Shown: positions 13,201 to 24,621 of the stretch, piece by piece | How positions within the stretch are numbered: position 1 is the first letter of the stretch | Layout of the letters: every line of letters begins with the position of its first letter | Source: Silene noctiflora | Taxonomy: Eukaryota; Streptophyta; Magnoliopsida; Caryophyllales; Caryophyllaceae | Direction: 5' to 3' | DNA length: 64,000 nt | NCBI GenBank assembly: GCA_009801015.1 | Contig: VHZZ01003859.1 | Location: 21,502 to 85,501, forward strand | Made by a program: the position numbers and the translations under genes | The notes under the pieces: model-generated | Told to the model about the DNA's origin: nothing | Seen by the model: the letters and a program-made list of their open reading frames with translations, nothing else | Databases searched by the model: none

Positions 13201-13921
13201 TAAAAAAGCGTATATCCGGAGGATAATAGTAAGATAAGATTAAACCCCAAGTTTTTTCTAACCTTAGCATTAGCGCTTAGTAATGCAAGAAAGTATACTC
13301 TATATTTATGGCTGGCTTGTACTGTTTATATTTTTTCAATATTATATATTTACACGCTAATTAGACAATTCTAACTTTTGCAAATTAGTTTGAATATCAA
13401 GCTTTAAGTCGATCGATGCTTGGAAAAAATTTCTTTATAATTTATAAATAAGACCCGCAGCCCTAACTGGAGAACCCGGTTTTTAAAGAATGATACGAGC
13501 TCCTTATATATATAAAGAAATATAGTATAGAAAAAAGAAAGCCCTATCCTTGCCTATTTGTTTGGGCGATCCGCGCACGATCCCTCTCATGCGAACTTTT
13601 TTAAAGGGCCCCTCACTCTTGCTCGAGCTATAAATAGCTTCTCCCGTTGAGGTGTAAACACCCTCTCTTGCGCACTTATTCTACTAAATAGAGGATTCTT
13701 AGACCATAAGCTAAGCTAATGATGAAGGAGAAAGCACAAAAACACATAAAATAAAGGGAGGGCAGGAGCCTTTATCAATAACAATCAATTAAGTAAAAGA
13801 CTTCCGCCGCAATGTTCGACCATATTCTCTGAAGAAGTCCGCGCAGAATGCCAAAGCAACTTTCATTGGCTAATTGGTAACGAGAGAACTTACTCGGCTT
13901 ACGGACAGCTAAAAGGGAAAA
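10280..13921. other. Long spacer, no recognisable gene
   Basis: One 119-codon ORF lies at 10727-11086 (+). It is Leu/Phe-rich and not recognised, and just upstream (10706-10720) the sequence reads DEEAALAY in another frame. At 11761-11800 a short segment reads SAALDKALTEYK, which may be another acidic family trace. A 19-bp sequence at 11656-11674 recurs with one mismatch at 23331-23349. No RNA gene or plastid fragment is seen. Confidence 0.5.
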
Positions 13922-14002
13922 AAAGATGCACTCCCGGAGGATCAAGAAGCATTTGATGACTTTACCGACGAAGCTCTTACGAGAAAAGCCCCACCTGGAT
14001 AG
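13922..14002 (+). repeat. Acidic family copy with FTDEALT motif
   Basis: 26 codons open to TAG at 14000-14002 read KDALPEDQEAFDDFTDEALT followed by RKAPPG. FTDEALT (13961-13981) matches FADEALT at 1896-1916 with several third-position differences at DNA level. It is too short for a gene and has no start codon. It is best explained as a decayed piece of the dispersed family. Confidence 0.4.
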
Positions 14003-17000
14003 GATAGGGTGGGAATTCCTTGCCGGTTAGCTTACTTGGCAGATATAATTTCTTGGTTTTAGTCAGATCCTTAGAGGTGCATTCACAGGTAAGAGGGTAG
14101 GGCTAGATAACGAGAATGGTCCACACTTATCCTGCCGTCTGGAAACCATAGACAATAGCTGTTCAAGCTTGAAAAGAAAAAGGTGCTATGCCTTTCGTAC
14201 TTTTGAGTTCACTAGGCCATGGGCAATGCCGTTCTTTCTCCCCTCTGTGCGCCCCCACTATGAGAAAAAAAAGCAAGTCTAGTCCGTTGACTCGGAGTTC
14301 AAAGACGTGTACCAGTCAAAGACAGCCAATTATTGGAATTTGATTGCCAACAAAAAGAAAGAGAGCGTACGATATTACCTTGTTTATAGTATGATTCCGC
14401 CTCAATCTCGCAATTGATCGAAAGGACAATTTCAACCCGAACAAAGGGATCCCCTTCCGAAAATACAAGCTAAGCCAGAGAATTTATTTTGTTTGAACAG
14501 AGCCCCACTCCCAAAGGATAGTCTCGCTCGATTCTTTCTTTCGTGCCTTATTGTTTAACGGGCTTACCCGCTAGTTCTCAAATGGAATTTTTGTGCCAAC
14601 AACGGTATCTTTTCCCTAGTAGGAAATTTAATGCAAGCACCTTATACTATCTTTCTTTAGGAGAGCTTATAATTTCTTTTAGAATCTGCAAAGAAAAGTC
14701 ACAGACGGGCTTGGATCAAAATACACGCGTGGTCAAGACATCATGGAACGATGTTGGGGCCCTGCATTTAAAACCGGCTCTTGTTTTGCTTGGCGCTGTG
14801 TCTTAATATGTGAACTTGTAAACCTCACTTGTCATTCTTGGTTACTATTTTTATTGGGCGAAATTCCCCTCTTTCCCAAACCAAAGCCTTTCTACTTAGC
14901 ACCTAGTCTAGGTCAAGAACTCTCCTTGAGAGAAGAGGAGTTACCGTTTCTCAAATCCAATAGAAAGAAAGAATAGTCATAAAAGCAGCAGTTGAATTTC
15001 ATTTTAGAAGACCTAGGCCCTTTCCCGCCCCGTCTCATCCTTTCTTTTCATACATCAACCCATGATAGGTTTAGCGTGCTTCGTTTTAGGGCAAAGTTTT
15101 GCTCAATCCTACCCGTATTTTTAAGTAAATATATATAGGGTAGGGTAAAAAAATAAATTCCTTCCGGTTTGCACAACCAAAAAGTCTTATGAAGGTCTAC
15201 AAGAAGATCAAAACGACTAAGCGCTTGTTTGGGATGAAATAAAATTCTACAAGAGTTCTTAGACCTACTATCGACCTGTTGTCGTCATCTCCTTAGCTTT
15301 CTTGTGATACAACAGCTTATAGGTTTTTGGGTTCTACCGATGACTGGCGATGACTGGATGGGATATTCCCTTGTTCTAATTAGCCCTTAAGTAGTCGTCT
15401 TTCTTTATGGCTTTAACTATTATATCTCTATTGCGTGTATTCTATTGTAATAAGGTCTTATGTGTCCAAATGAAGGACCCCTGGATTTCTTGCTTTGAGG
15501 TTAAGTAATGGATTCTTGCTTTGACTGCTAGTTCATCCACCTATTTGTTTGCAGGAAGAAAGCCTTTTTGCTATACACTACTGAGTTAGACTACTAAACC
15601 GTTCCACTACCACTAGGACGTAACCATAAGTAACTTAACTAGCGATACACGTCCCCTTTCTAGCCTTAGTTAGCCGACCATATTTCATTAAACGCTTGTA
15701 CTAAGTAAGATTCTTAGGTTAAGTAGGGATTGAGTTGACTTGAATCGACTTTTTTATGAAGTATAGAAAAGAAAGTTAATGAGATTCTTCGTTGTTCCGC
15801 TCCCCAGACCTGGAAAAGGGATAGTCCAGAACGAGAATAAAAAGCAGTAGTAATATGATTATTATATATAAGGGGAAGAGAAATGTTGTTAGAGTTGGCT
15901 GTTAGCGATAAGCATCTGATGGATGGGACCGCCTCCCGCGAGTCTTTGCCTTAAGGAGTGTGCGTGTTAGTTCTGAAACAGTCAGTCTTTTGGATTGGAG
16001 ACTTTTAGTAGATGGGCGATGTGCTCCAGTCCCTACTTAATGTCTGTGCTTGTTTATTCTTATATTGAAGTAGGACTCCCCATTATTGCCAGTTCATGCG
16101 ACAAGTAACTCTCTTTTCTCAACTAGTATACTCAGATTTCCTCAGATATATGGTATGAGGCTGCTTAAAGTACTAGAGTTAAAAATACCATATACGAAGG
16201 CATTGCCTACTCTCTGATAGGGATGAGAAGGCTCCATTAGAAAGAGGCAGTGCGGTAGTAGGGATGTCAACTCTGTAATAGGCGTCTTCTTCCTTATCTT
16301 TATTATGGTAAAGTAAGAATAGAATTACAAGCTAATAAGGTCTAATGTTATCATGTTATAATCAAAGTAGTGTGATACACTTCTTATTCATTAGTGTATA
16401 ACTGGTATTTAATGTATTTAGGGGTGAGAAGCGTCCTATCTATTCTACTTTTACCGTAAAAGGCGTGTTCAGGCTCTACTCTAGTAGTATTTACAAGAGC
16501 TTCTTGTTGGGGAATACGCCCAGCTCAGAAGAAAGGAGAGAAGGGTTAAGCACCTTTTTTTTTTTGACATTCTCCGGGAAGAATGCTCTTGCCTTTGGAA
16601 CAGCCTCGTCTTCACCTAAAGGGACGATTAATATGCTTAAAAAAGAAGTTTGAACGCTGTTGAATGTCCGTTGTTAATGTTGCGTGTAATTTGGCAGAGG
16701 GACTTGCTGACGTATTCTTTCTGTTCTTTGGCAACAGAGTGGATTTCAGTAACAAGATTACTCTTGCTTAAGGGGTTAAAATAACTGTCAACAACAGGAT
16801 TCCGCTTGGGTCAGAGTGAAAGAGGCCTTATTATTGGCAGTCTATTCTGCGTGTCCCTCTTTGTCTTATTTTATGGGGGATTTAAAAAAAGAGAACTGAT
16901 CCTTATGAGCCTCTTAGAATGAATGCTTCTATGTAGAACCACAGGCATAGTAAAAAAAAGTGTTAATAGTTTCATTCTTACTATACTATAGGTAAGATTC

Positions 17001-18843
17001 CTGTCAGTGGCTCCGCTGACGTTTGTTTTTCTCCTGACCTAGCTAGCCCCAGCGTAAGAGAAAGTTCACGTTCCTCGTTGAAGAGAGGGTCTTGCCCTAT
17101 TGTTATTGTAAGTGTAAACACGCAGTTGATTCGTTTGTTCCGTAAAACTAGTAGCGCTAATCCCGCAACCCTTTTCTTTGTCCAGTCGATGAGTTGAGCT
17201 GCGGGCACCGCACCCGCGAAAAGCTTCATATTTCTGAATATAAGGGCCCTTTTCTGAAAATTAACTTTCCTGATTGACGAAGGACGAAGTAAGTGAATTT
17301 TCTCCTTCTTTGTCGAATGAGGATATCATGATTGTACTTTTTCTTTCAGAATGAGCCTCTTTCTTGCGTTCCTGGAACCGCGCGTCTTCTCTCACTATTG
17401 GGCGAGTCTGTAAATTTCGTGCACTCCGCTCGCTTCAAGCAAAGGAATTGCCCCTGTTTTAGACTATAAGGAATATGGAAAAAAGCATACCCTTTGATTG
17501 CGATTGGGCTCATCAAACCCAGACTTTGTCTTCAAAGCAGGAAGGGGTTTTGCTGCTTAACAAACCTCCTTTCGTTTCGTGTAATGATCACACCTTAAGG
17601 AGCCCGCATTGGAATTCTTTAGTTTTTTGAAAATGGGCATATGAACAAGGTTCTTTCTTTTTTTCACTGATTGGAATGCAAGAGCTTAGACTGAGATCGC
17701 TGGCATAGCGCATTCTCGTGCGAGGAAATAAAAATGAAAGACGACCGACCTTGCCCCTTTACATAAAGGAGGTACGACAAACAGGTTAAGTGCACCTGCT
17801 ATCTTCTTAAATACTTCTTAAATAAAGGCAGACTGGTACTAAATAAACGAACAAGCGCATAATACGAAGTTTACGGGCTCGACCAAGAGGGCGAGGGAGC
17901 AAGTAGTAGAGTGGAATACTTGGAACGAAAATATAAAACTTAGGGACGTATGCTGCGTCACTGCCTATCCGTGAGTGGATGAAAGAGCACATTTCGTATA
18001 GAGTGAAGGCTCTCCGTACCTGAGAAGGGCCTAGCTTCGAGAGGTCAACCGCATAAATAATAACAAAACGGAGCCGAACTTAAGGCAAAAGGCTTGAAAA
18101 GAGAGTAAACTGCGCTCCTTCTCGGTAGGTCTCGGAACCGAACAAGCGAGTAAAAGGATTAAGCGAGTATGCGTTAGCTAGATACTCTGTTTTTCCTATT
18201 AGGATGGGATATAACTAAAAGGGCAAAGAAGCTGCGCCCTTGCCGTATACACCATTAGATAGGGGTCGAATTCAGCTAGAAAGCGCAACTGAGGAAGTCC
18301 TGACTGATTTTGAATGCTATTTCACCTATTCCTATCTTTATCGGATGGGACTTGCGCTAGGAAGTTAACTTGTCTCTTCGAGTGATTAGTCCCTGCGTCT
18401 TACATCGCAAACATAAATGTTTCAAATATCTTTATGGCCGGGAAAAAAGGTACTCGACCATTAGAAAGAGGATAATAATACTTGGAACGAGTTGGCAATC
18501 AGAGAGCAGAGGCATATCCTCAACCTTGCACAGCGATCCGTGTGAAGAAGCCCTTTCTATGGGTTAGGGATGAAAGTATGTGTATCCTTCCGCAGGATCC
18601 GCTTGAATATTAAAGTTGTGAGAAATCTATGAGACTAAGAATGCTGATAGGATAAAGAACCAATATCTCATAAATTCTACTAGGAATGACCTGTAACCAG
18701 ACCCTATTTAAATGGCATTCTCTCTTTCCTATATCACTCCTTTCTCCTTAAGGGGAAATGCCTGATCTTAGCTCTTAGTCGAGTGCAATTCCTATCTTAT
18801 TTAACTTATTTGATTGACTTTTTTTTTCCATTTCCTAGTTAAG
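14003..18843. other. Gene-free spacer of nearly 5 kb
   Basis: ORFs do not exceed about 87 codons (14543-14806, 14743-14976, 16981-17229 minus, 17807-17992 minus) and none is recognisable. There is a perfect 10-bp tandem duplication at 15338-15357, a perfect 11-bp tandem duplication at 17803-17824, and a 20-bp sequence at 17909-17928 that recurs at 63287-63306. An AT-only run at 15858-15870 resembles runs at 52110 and 57565. Confidence 0.55.
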
Positions 18844-18964
18844 CGCTAGAAGTACGACTCTTTCCTGATATGTAGAGGGACCAAAGCTCGCTTGTTGTAA
18901 GCTCTGAGTCAGCGGACTTTGCCTGAGAATCATCAAAGAAAGTCTTATCTTCTTATCTATGAAT
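18844..18964 (-). repeat. Dispersed repeat copy 1 (partner at 55687-55796)
   Basis: About 110 bp matches 55687-55796 in the same orientation, with about ten substitutions, one 4-bp indel and an 8-9-bp duplication (tcttatct) at the end. On the minus strand the segment reads DKTFFDDSQAKSADSEL, against DKTFVGDSRSKSADSEL in the partner. The 4-bp insertion here puts the following STYQERVVLLA piece in another frame, so this copy is frameshifted relative to the partner, whose STHQERVVLLA continues in frame. Confidence 0.85.
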
Positions 18965-19290
18965 AGTTAGACGTAAGATATGGCCAATAGTCCGTCTTTT
19001 CTCTTTTCTACATGTGACTGCTATGATTAAGAGCTGAGACTGATATCCTGGATGTTTACGAAAGTGGAGGAGCCTGTTCGCGAAAGAAAAGACCCATTTT
19101 ACTGTTTGAATGGTTCTGGCAGTTCTTCCGTTGCATTTTCTTTCTTATTTATTAGATGTCGAATCAACCGGTTGAGCGGTCAGGCGGTAACACAGGTATC
19201 CTCTGCTCGATAAATATAACGGGGTTCTCTAAACTTTATTGATTGTTTATTTAAATTTTCTTAAATCTTTGTATGCTTTTAGGCTTAGTC

Positions 19291-19351
19291 CTGCTAAGCC
19301 GATAGCTCTTCCATCTATAACTTCAGCCTCATTCTCTGCTTCACTCATCAT
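19291..19351 (-). repeat. Acidic family trace with EVIDGRAI motif
   Basis: The minus strand reads MMSEAENEAEVIDGRAIGLA. EVIDGRAI (19301-19324) resembles EVIEGKAV at 33667-33690 and EVDDGKAV at 45064-45087. The open frame continues a little further but is not otherwise recognisable. Confidence 0.4.
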
Positions 19352-20010
19352 GTTTTTTTTTCAGATGCTCCATCGGATTCAACATTTCATTCTTCAAAAT
19401 CACCTGACCCAAACCCCTTGCATTTCATGTCATTGGCGTTAATTGAGCTCAATCCGGGATATCAATCAGGTATTCCGATGATACAAAAGCCTAAAGCAAA
19501 GCCAAAGAATTAAGCCCAGCATTTGGAATCAAAGTCCCTAAAAGAATCAAAAACTTCGACTTTTCCATTTCACGCGGTAAGCACCACGTTAAAACGGCCA
19601 TGGCCAAACTGGCTCAGACAATGGGATCCTTGGTCTGCTATTGTGTGGACTAATCACGCCATCTGCTCTTGAGAGTTACCTTACGCTCACAGCCAACTTC
19701 TTTACCTCATTCTAACCTCCAGGTTGTTTTACTTTTGTAAGTATCAAAAAAGTCTCTAGGGGGCTGTAATATTTTAAATTATGCTGTATGTCTCCGGTAT
19801 TTCTGGGATAGGGGCTCATTCCACGATAACATAATTACCATCTTCGTTCACTTGCTGGTGTAGTCGGGAGGTATGAAATGACTTGCATATTAAGTAAGAA
19901 AAAGAGGGGGGAATTAACCTCGTGCCAACGACACTGCTTGCTATCTTCTTTCCTTTCGACCTTTTGAAAAAAAGCAAAATCTCTTTTGGTCACAACAAAT
20001 TATTAAGCTT
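19352..20010. other. Spacer with short coding-like stretch
   Basis: On the plus strand from about 19364 a 49-codon open stretch reads SDAPSDSTFHSSKSPDPNPL and later IPMIQKPKAKPKN before a stop near 19512. It is not recognised. The rest shows nothing. Confidence 0.4.
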
Positions 20011-20048
20011 TTTAATATCATCAACTCTATTGCACCTAATTCCTTGTC
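20011..20048. repeat. 38-bp repeat copy (partner at 62099-62136)
   Basis: 33 of 38 bases match 62099-62136 in the same orientation. On the plus strand both read a peptide like FNI-x-x-SIAPNSL, and on the minus strand DKELGA(I/M)EL(M/V)ILK. The substitutions do not clearly favour either frame. Confidence 0.75.
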
Positions 20049-22698
20049 TTTTATGCCCGTATTCGGTCAATTCAAATCGAAAAAGACCGCTTTTACTAAC
20101 TTTTTTAAGGGCTTTTCTTCACGATCAGCTAAAACTGCTGCTTGTTCGTTGGCATCTTTGCTATCTTCGATGACAGGGAGGAATCTTGGAAACAACAAAA
20201 GAAGGAATCGGCATATCCATATTTAAAGGGTATCGACCGCCGGTAACCAATAAAGTCTAATAAAGCCTTGTCGACCAAACAGTATAAGAGGTCTTTCTTG
20301 GCCATCGGTAAGCCACCTTCCAATCAATGGTTGGGGGTTTGACTTCCTTCTTCCTTACTTTCTCTGCTTTATCGCTCTCCCCAAACATTTAGAGGGTTTT
20401 ATTTTGGAATTGCTTAAGTGCAGGAAGTCTCTGAGGTCGACCCTTCACTAAGAATTTCGAGTAAGACTATTGTAGGCTCCTTAGAAGACGTCTTTTCCGG
20501 AGCATCCTTAGAAGTAGCTTACTTCCCCTGCCTTCAAGGCCCCATCGTCCTATCTTCATCATGAAACGTATGCAGGCATACTAGTTTTTTCCCGAAAGTA
20601 AAGAGGATTCTCATGCCAGTCATTCCTAAGAAAGTGGTATGAAAAAGAAAAAGTATATTCTAATAAGGCCCGGTCGCGGATCATTCGAGGAGATGGAAGT
20701 TGGCTCAAGCGATAGCAAAGAAGGGTTTACCCTACCCTATTTTTAACCTTCTGGGTTCTTTAGGGCTCGGCCGTTAGGGAGAGTAGAGAAGTTCACCCGT
20801 TTCTATATGCATTTCGGCGGGAGGAGTTCTTAGAAAACGCACTAAGGATATTTCAGGTACCCCCCTCCGGCCTGGGAATAGGAGGAGCGGAGCCCCAAAC
20901 AACATAAAGCATGGACGAAATGTCATTTGATACCAGTAAGGACTTGCTTGGGATTTTATCCATTGTAACCAGAGTCAGCCGCAGTGGCTCTAAAAATCTG
21001 GAGAACACACTTGTGTAATGTCCACACCCCTTATGTTTCAACAAAGCAAACGAAAGGAAAGAGCCTAGGTTACAAAGCAGAAGTATAGAACGAAAGAATA
21101 AGGTGAGTGGGTTGTAGAGCTTTTCTCGAAAGATATCATCCGGTCGTACGAGCGAGGCATCCATTCCTAGCTGTATTCTATCATAACTGAAATAGCGGTT
21201 AACCTCACCAAAGTCCCTCCACTCCCTTCGACAGGTAAAGCGCTCCTTTTTTCATTCTAACCGCTGCTCTTTCTAAATGTGGCGTTTCAAAACGACATGC
21301 AAAATGGCTATTCCCATCAGGAAGGTCCAGCTTTTCAAGAGGAAGATCCGGTCAATGAAAAACCAAGCACCAAGCGAAGGAGCGAGTGAGTTAAAGTATT
21401 AAGGGAGCTTGTTAGTGGGTATAGAAGTGAGCTGGCGAGCATGTTTTCTTGTGACCAATCCCATGTCCTCTATTCTATTATTGCGGAATTGGGGATAGTA
21501 CTCATGGGCAGTGGCTTTATCACCACCAACTTCTTTATGTGTCGCTCGAACTCGGTATGCAAGCCATTCCCTCTCTTAAATGGTATTTCAATCTCGAAAG
21601 AATTGACAAAACACAGGGATTTTCGTATCGATGCCATTTTCGCCAAAATTTCTTCAATCAAGGTCGAGTTGGGTGAAAAGATATGGTAACAAGAAAGGCG
21701 GGCCATAATAATCGTAAAATATCACGCGTTCCGGGGCAGGGGGCCTATTATGGGTATTTTATTATAAAAAGAATGCAGCGTGACATCGTTGAAAGACGTC
21801 ACAAGCACAAGATCTTCCTGATGCTATGTAAAGTGTTCTACCCCGAACAGCAAACGCGGCGGCAGTTGAAGCAGACAGAAAGATATAGAGTGGCAATGGT
21901 GGCATTTGCCTTTTCCTTCGATGAAAAGTCCTCCCCAAAAGGCTTTGCAAGTTAAGTTACTTTGGCGTATGTTTGAGGCATAAAAAGGAAGCTTTTTAGT
22001 CTCGTATTCCGCAAGCCAAGTCAGTTGCTTTGAGCCGTATTCACTAATGTTCGAATGTTCGAGTTCTTCTGGATCCTTGATCATACAATAAAGCTTTAGC
22101 TACTGAGATTCTACCCCAAGAAAAGATTTTTATTCTTCGAGCGGAAGATCAGAAGCGAAAGTTAGCTCGAGCGGAGGGATCAGAGGAGGAAGCTTCCCGA
22201 AAAAAAGCCTTACTTCTGCTTATGAGATGAAGTAAAAGTAGTCTCTACTTCACAATGACAAAGGGAATTTGTACCTACGAAGGTAAATTACTAAGGGGTT
22301 TGATCCCCTTTGTATTATAATAGAATATACTGCATTTAATAGATTTGATAGATTGTTTAGGTTTCTAATAAGTTGTGCTCTGAGACTGCCCTGTAAGACC
22401 ACTATTTAGTCGGTTCTTATACTTTAATGCGGTTATTATAACTTTGAAAGAAAGGAACTGTCCAACCCTTTGAACTGCACCCAAGGTATATCATGACGTT
22501 ACAAACGGCGTACCCGTACGTAAGATCTTAGCTTGCTCAACGAATCTAAGAATGAGAAAAGAGTGCAGTTACTTACTAAGAAAGCGACTTATTAACGTTA
22601 ATGAAAAAAATTCGCCAGCTTAAAAGCAGGATCAAACTATGCATCTGAATATGCTGTTGAATTTGCAGTTGATAACCTCCTTCTTATAAAACAGGTAA
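20049..22698. other. Spacer with several unrecognised ORFs
   Basis: ORFs at 20853-21164 (minus, 103 aa), 21441-21689 (+, 82 aa, with a minus-strand overlap at 21470-21706), and 21683-21955 (+, 90 aa) are all unrecognised. The last contains KAGHNNRKISR, which superficially recalls ribosomal protein L2, but the similarity does not extend. No RNA gene is seen. Confidence 0.4.
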
Positions 22699-22968
22699 TT
22701 TTGGAGCCAAGCCAGTGAATTTGTTTCAGGACAGGCTCCTCATTCGGACAGGGCATCAGAACCAGCATTTGAATTAAAACCGGGAAACCAGATCCTGGTA
22801 CTGGACTTCTTTCCGCTACTGACCGGGAAAGGTCTTATGTTTAAACCAAAGAAAAGAGCCGGGGGGGTCATCCTGAGGGACCCAACTAAGTTCCCCTCTG
22901 AACCTGGAAGAACAGGTAAGGTCCGCGACCCTATACTCCCGCATAGATTCTCAATCAATACGCGTTGA
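22699..22968 (+). pseudogene. Coding-like open stretch, 89 codons, no start
   Basis: The frame is open from a TAA at 22696-22698 to TGA at 22966-22968 but has no ATG before the methionine near 22837. It begins with the family-like ASEFV and ASEPAFELK pieces, then has a hydrophobic stretch (ILVLDFFPLLTG) and a basic, Gly/Pro-rich end (DPTKFPSEPGRTGKVRD). The codon content looks protein-like, but I recognise no family. An antisense ORF (22740-22958) mirrors it and is probably a shadow. It could be a fragment of the same acidic family fused to other sequence. Confidence 0.3.
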
Positions 22969-23330
22969 ATAGAGGATACTGTAAAGGTCTTGAAAAAAAA
23001 AAAGAGATCAAATACTATGTTTTCCTACTAATAAAGGGTATAACCTCAAGTTGAGGTCCGAATGGTTGAAAGAGCTCGCTTATTAGGAATTAAGACAAGC
23101 AGGGAGAGGAATGAAGACTAAGAAATAAGAAGAGGAAGCGGGTCATAGACGGTATGACCCAAATGAAAAAACGTGTTATCCGAATTTCCCTTACTAGAAG
23201 GGTCATACAAATACGAACGGAATTACTCTGATTGCTGCACGGCGTTGTCACTGCTTGCTCGGTCGAATCTCTTTCTTTTAGGGTTGGCATACAGGGTGCG
23301 AAGTGACTCGACCAGTAGGGGAAGGAGATC

Positions 23331-23364
23331 TATTATCCACCCTATCCGCATGTAGATAGGTGGG
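23331..23364. repeat. Hairpin with repeated core
   Basis: CCACCCTATC at 23337-23346 pairs with GATAGGTGG at 23355-23363: nine base pairs, one bulged C and an 8-base loop. The first 19 bases of the element (23331-23349) recur with one mismatch at 11656-11674, but there the 3' arm is not conserved. Confidence 0.5.
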
Positions 23365-23402
23365 GCGGCTTTCGTGGATTTGAACCACCTGCTTCCCTAA
23401 GT

Positions 23403-23702
23403 TCAAGTTACGAATCGAAGCAAGCGGCAATGAAGCCTTGAAACAAGAGGCGGGTGTGCCGTTTCGAGATTATCTACGAGCCTCGTCAACTTCTGTTCCC
23501 TCAGCTGTAGCTTTCTAAAGGAGCCTTTTGAAGTGTGGATCCCGTTGAAACACACTGGCATATTCTTTGCTTCTGTGAAATAATTTCTCCAAAGCTTGGC
23601 TGTGGCTAGTGCATCTTTTTTTTCCACAATGCGAACTTGCTGACGTAAAAAGTCAGCCAACCTATTTCCGAATAACCCGTCGAACTGATCATCCCTTACC
23701 AT
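23403..23702 (-). CDS. Hypothetical ORF, 99 aa
   Basis: An ATG-started frame of 99 codons with a balanced, soluble-protein composition: MVRDDQFDGLFGNRLADF, then basic and charged residues (RIVEKKDALATAKLW, FRKLQLREQKLTRLVDN). It ends at a TGA-side boundary just past a tRNA-like T-arm remnant. No family is recognised. It lies downstream, on the same strand, of other coding-like pieces at 23720-24300 (three frames) and 24331-24621. Together these could be a decayed gene of about 1.2 kb. Evidence for translation is absent. Confidence 0.3.
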   Translation of the reverse strand: MVRDDQFDGLFGNRLADFLRQQVRIVEKKDALATAKLWRNYFTEAKNMPVCFNGIHTSKGSFRKLQLREQKLTRLVDNLETAHPPLVSRLHCRLLRFVT

Positions 23703-24330
23703 TTCCTCCCCTAAATGTATAGTCCTGTATTAAACCGGTTTTTCCTAAGAATTGAGGCAGAAGCAGTTCCTTGTGAGACAGGTCCCATACCAACCTTGGC
23801 TTAATATTGCTTGGAATGGCGGTTTGACTTCTTCCAGGCCATGATTTTCGGTGCCTTTAAAGTCATACGGGTCTTGAAATGCTTCTAATGCACCTCGGGG
23901 ACCGAACCCTTACGCGTCTTCGATCGCCAACAAACTCTCCCTCTTTCTTTAGGGCACTCACTCCTCCTATGGTAATAGATCTTTGGATAATAGACCCGTT
24001 GAATCCACCTATAACTGAACTGGTAGCCTTGATCTTGATATGGATATAAAAGTGGTAGTTCTTCTTTTTTCGGTAGATGGGACCGGGGAATGGATGTTGG
24101 AAATAAAAGGAAGTTCCCCTTTTTAGAAGAAAATGTAGAAGCAATACGATATAACAATAACTTTACCCACACCTGTTAATGTTAATGCTAAACGTGGGTC
24201 CATAGACACATAGCATATGAAGTGGAATCTGTTTCACCAACCCCTGCCTCGACTTAGTTATCGTCTGGAAGAAATGGAAAAATAGATACTTCACTTAACC
24301 TTGGAAGGGGGCAATTGATCAATCTAGTAA
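23703..24330 (-). pseudogene. Coding-like but frame-broken stretch
   Basis: On the minus strand, pieces that look protein-like appear in different frames: SIFPFLPDDN and GVGETDSTSYAM near 24300-24200, then MDPRLALTLTGVGKVIV near 24200, and YDFKGTENHGLEEVKPPF near 23850-23800. Stops and frame changes separate them. TGVGK resembles a nucleotide-binding loop, but it lacks the following Ser/Thr and is a weak clue. The identity is unknown. Confidence 0.2.
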
Positions 24331-24621
24331 TTATCCACCAGCCAGTGGTAATTCAAATGGCCAATCATGCAACTCAAGCGGTTCGTCTTCCGGTGATTGA
24401 TCTGACGAATCACCAAATTCTTCTTTTGTATGCGTAGATGGTTCACCTTTCTCTATAAATATTTGGGCTGTAACTTAGTTTGTGCCTTCATCCGTAACTG
24501 TAACCGGCCCACCAATTGGAGCTTGTTCTGTAAAGACTGATAGTTGCTCTAGTAGTTGTTCTAAAGCTGCCCGTGAATATGCTTTAGTAAGTATCGCTAC
24601 CTCGTATCTTTTTTTTCTTTA
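24331..24621 (-). pseudogene. Decayed acidic reading frame, one internal stop
   Basis: About 96 codons on the minus strand are interrupted by a single TAA at 24475-24477. The upstream half reads RAALEQLLEQLSVFTEQAP and GGPVTVTDEGTN. The downstream half reads TAQIFIEKGEPSTHTKEEF and DSSDQSPEDEPLELHDW. Glu, Asp, Ser and Thr are strongly enriched. This is one of the longer nearly open frames in the window, and it resembles the dispersed acidic family in composition. No function is known. Confidence 0.4.

Noticed and set aside
17053-17061. CGTAAGAGA, a match to the dicot mitochondrial promoter core CRTAAGAGA
   Set aside because: The AT-rich box expected just upstream is absent and no gene follows. 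One such 9-mer is expected by chance in a window of this size.
21683-21790. KAGHNNRKISR and following residues recalling ribosomal protein L2
   Set aside because: The diagnostic RGGGHKR block is not present and the similarity does not continue in any frame.
22030-22065. gagccgtat as a possible group II intron domain V start
   Set aside because: The complementary strand of the domain V hairpin is missing at the expected distance.
23053-23077. Similarity to the D-arm region of a class II tRNA (tRNA-Ser)
   Set aside because: About 18 matching positions over roughly 22 bases, with no anticodon stem or T-arm following at the right distance.
23372-23390. Reverse-strand tRNA T-loop-like sequence gtggatttgaaccac
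   Set aside because: Only a four-pair stem and a loop resemble a T-arm. No cloverleaf can be drawn around it.
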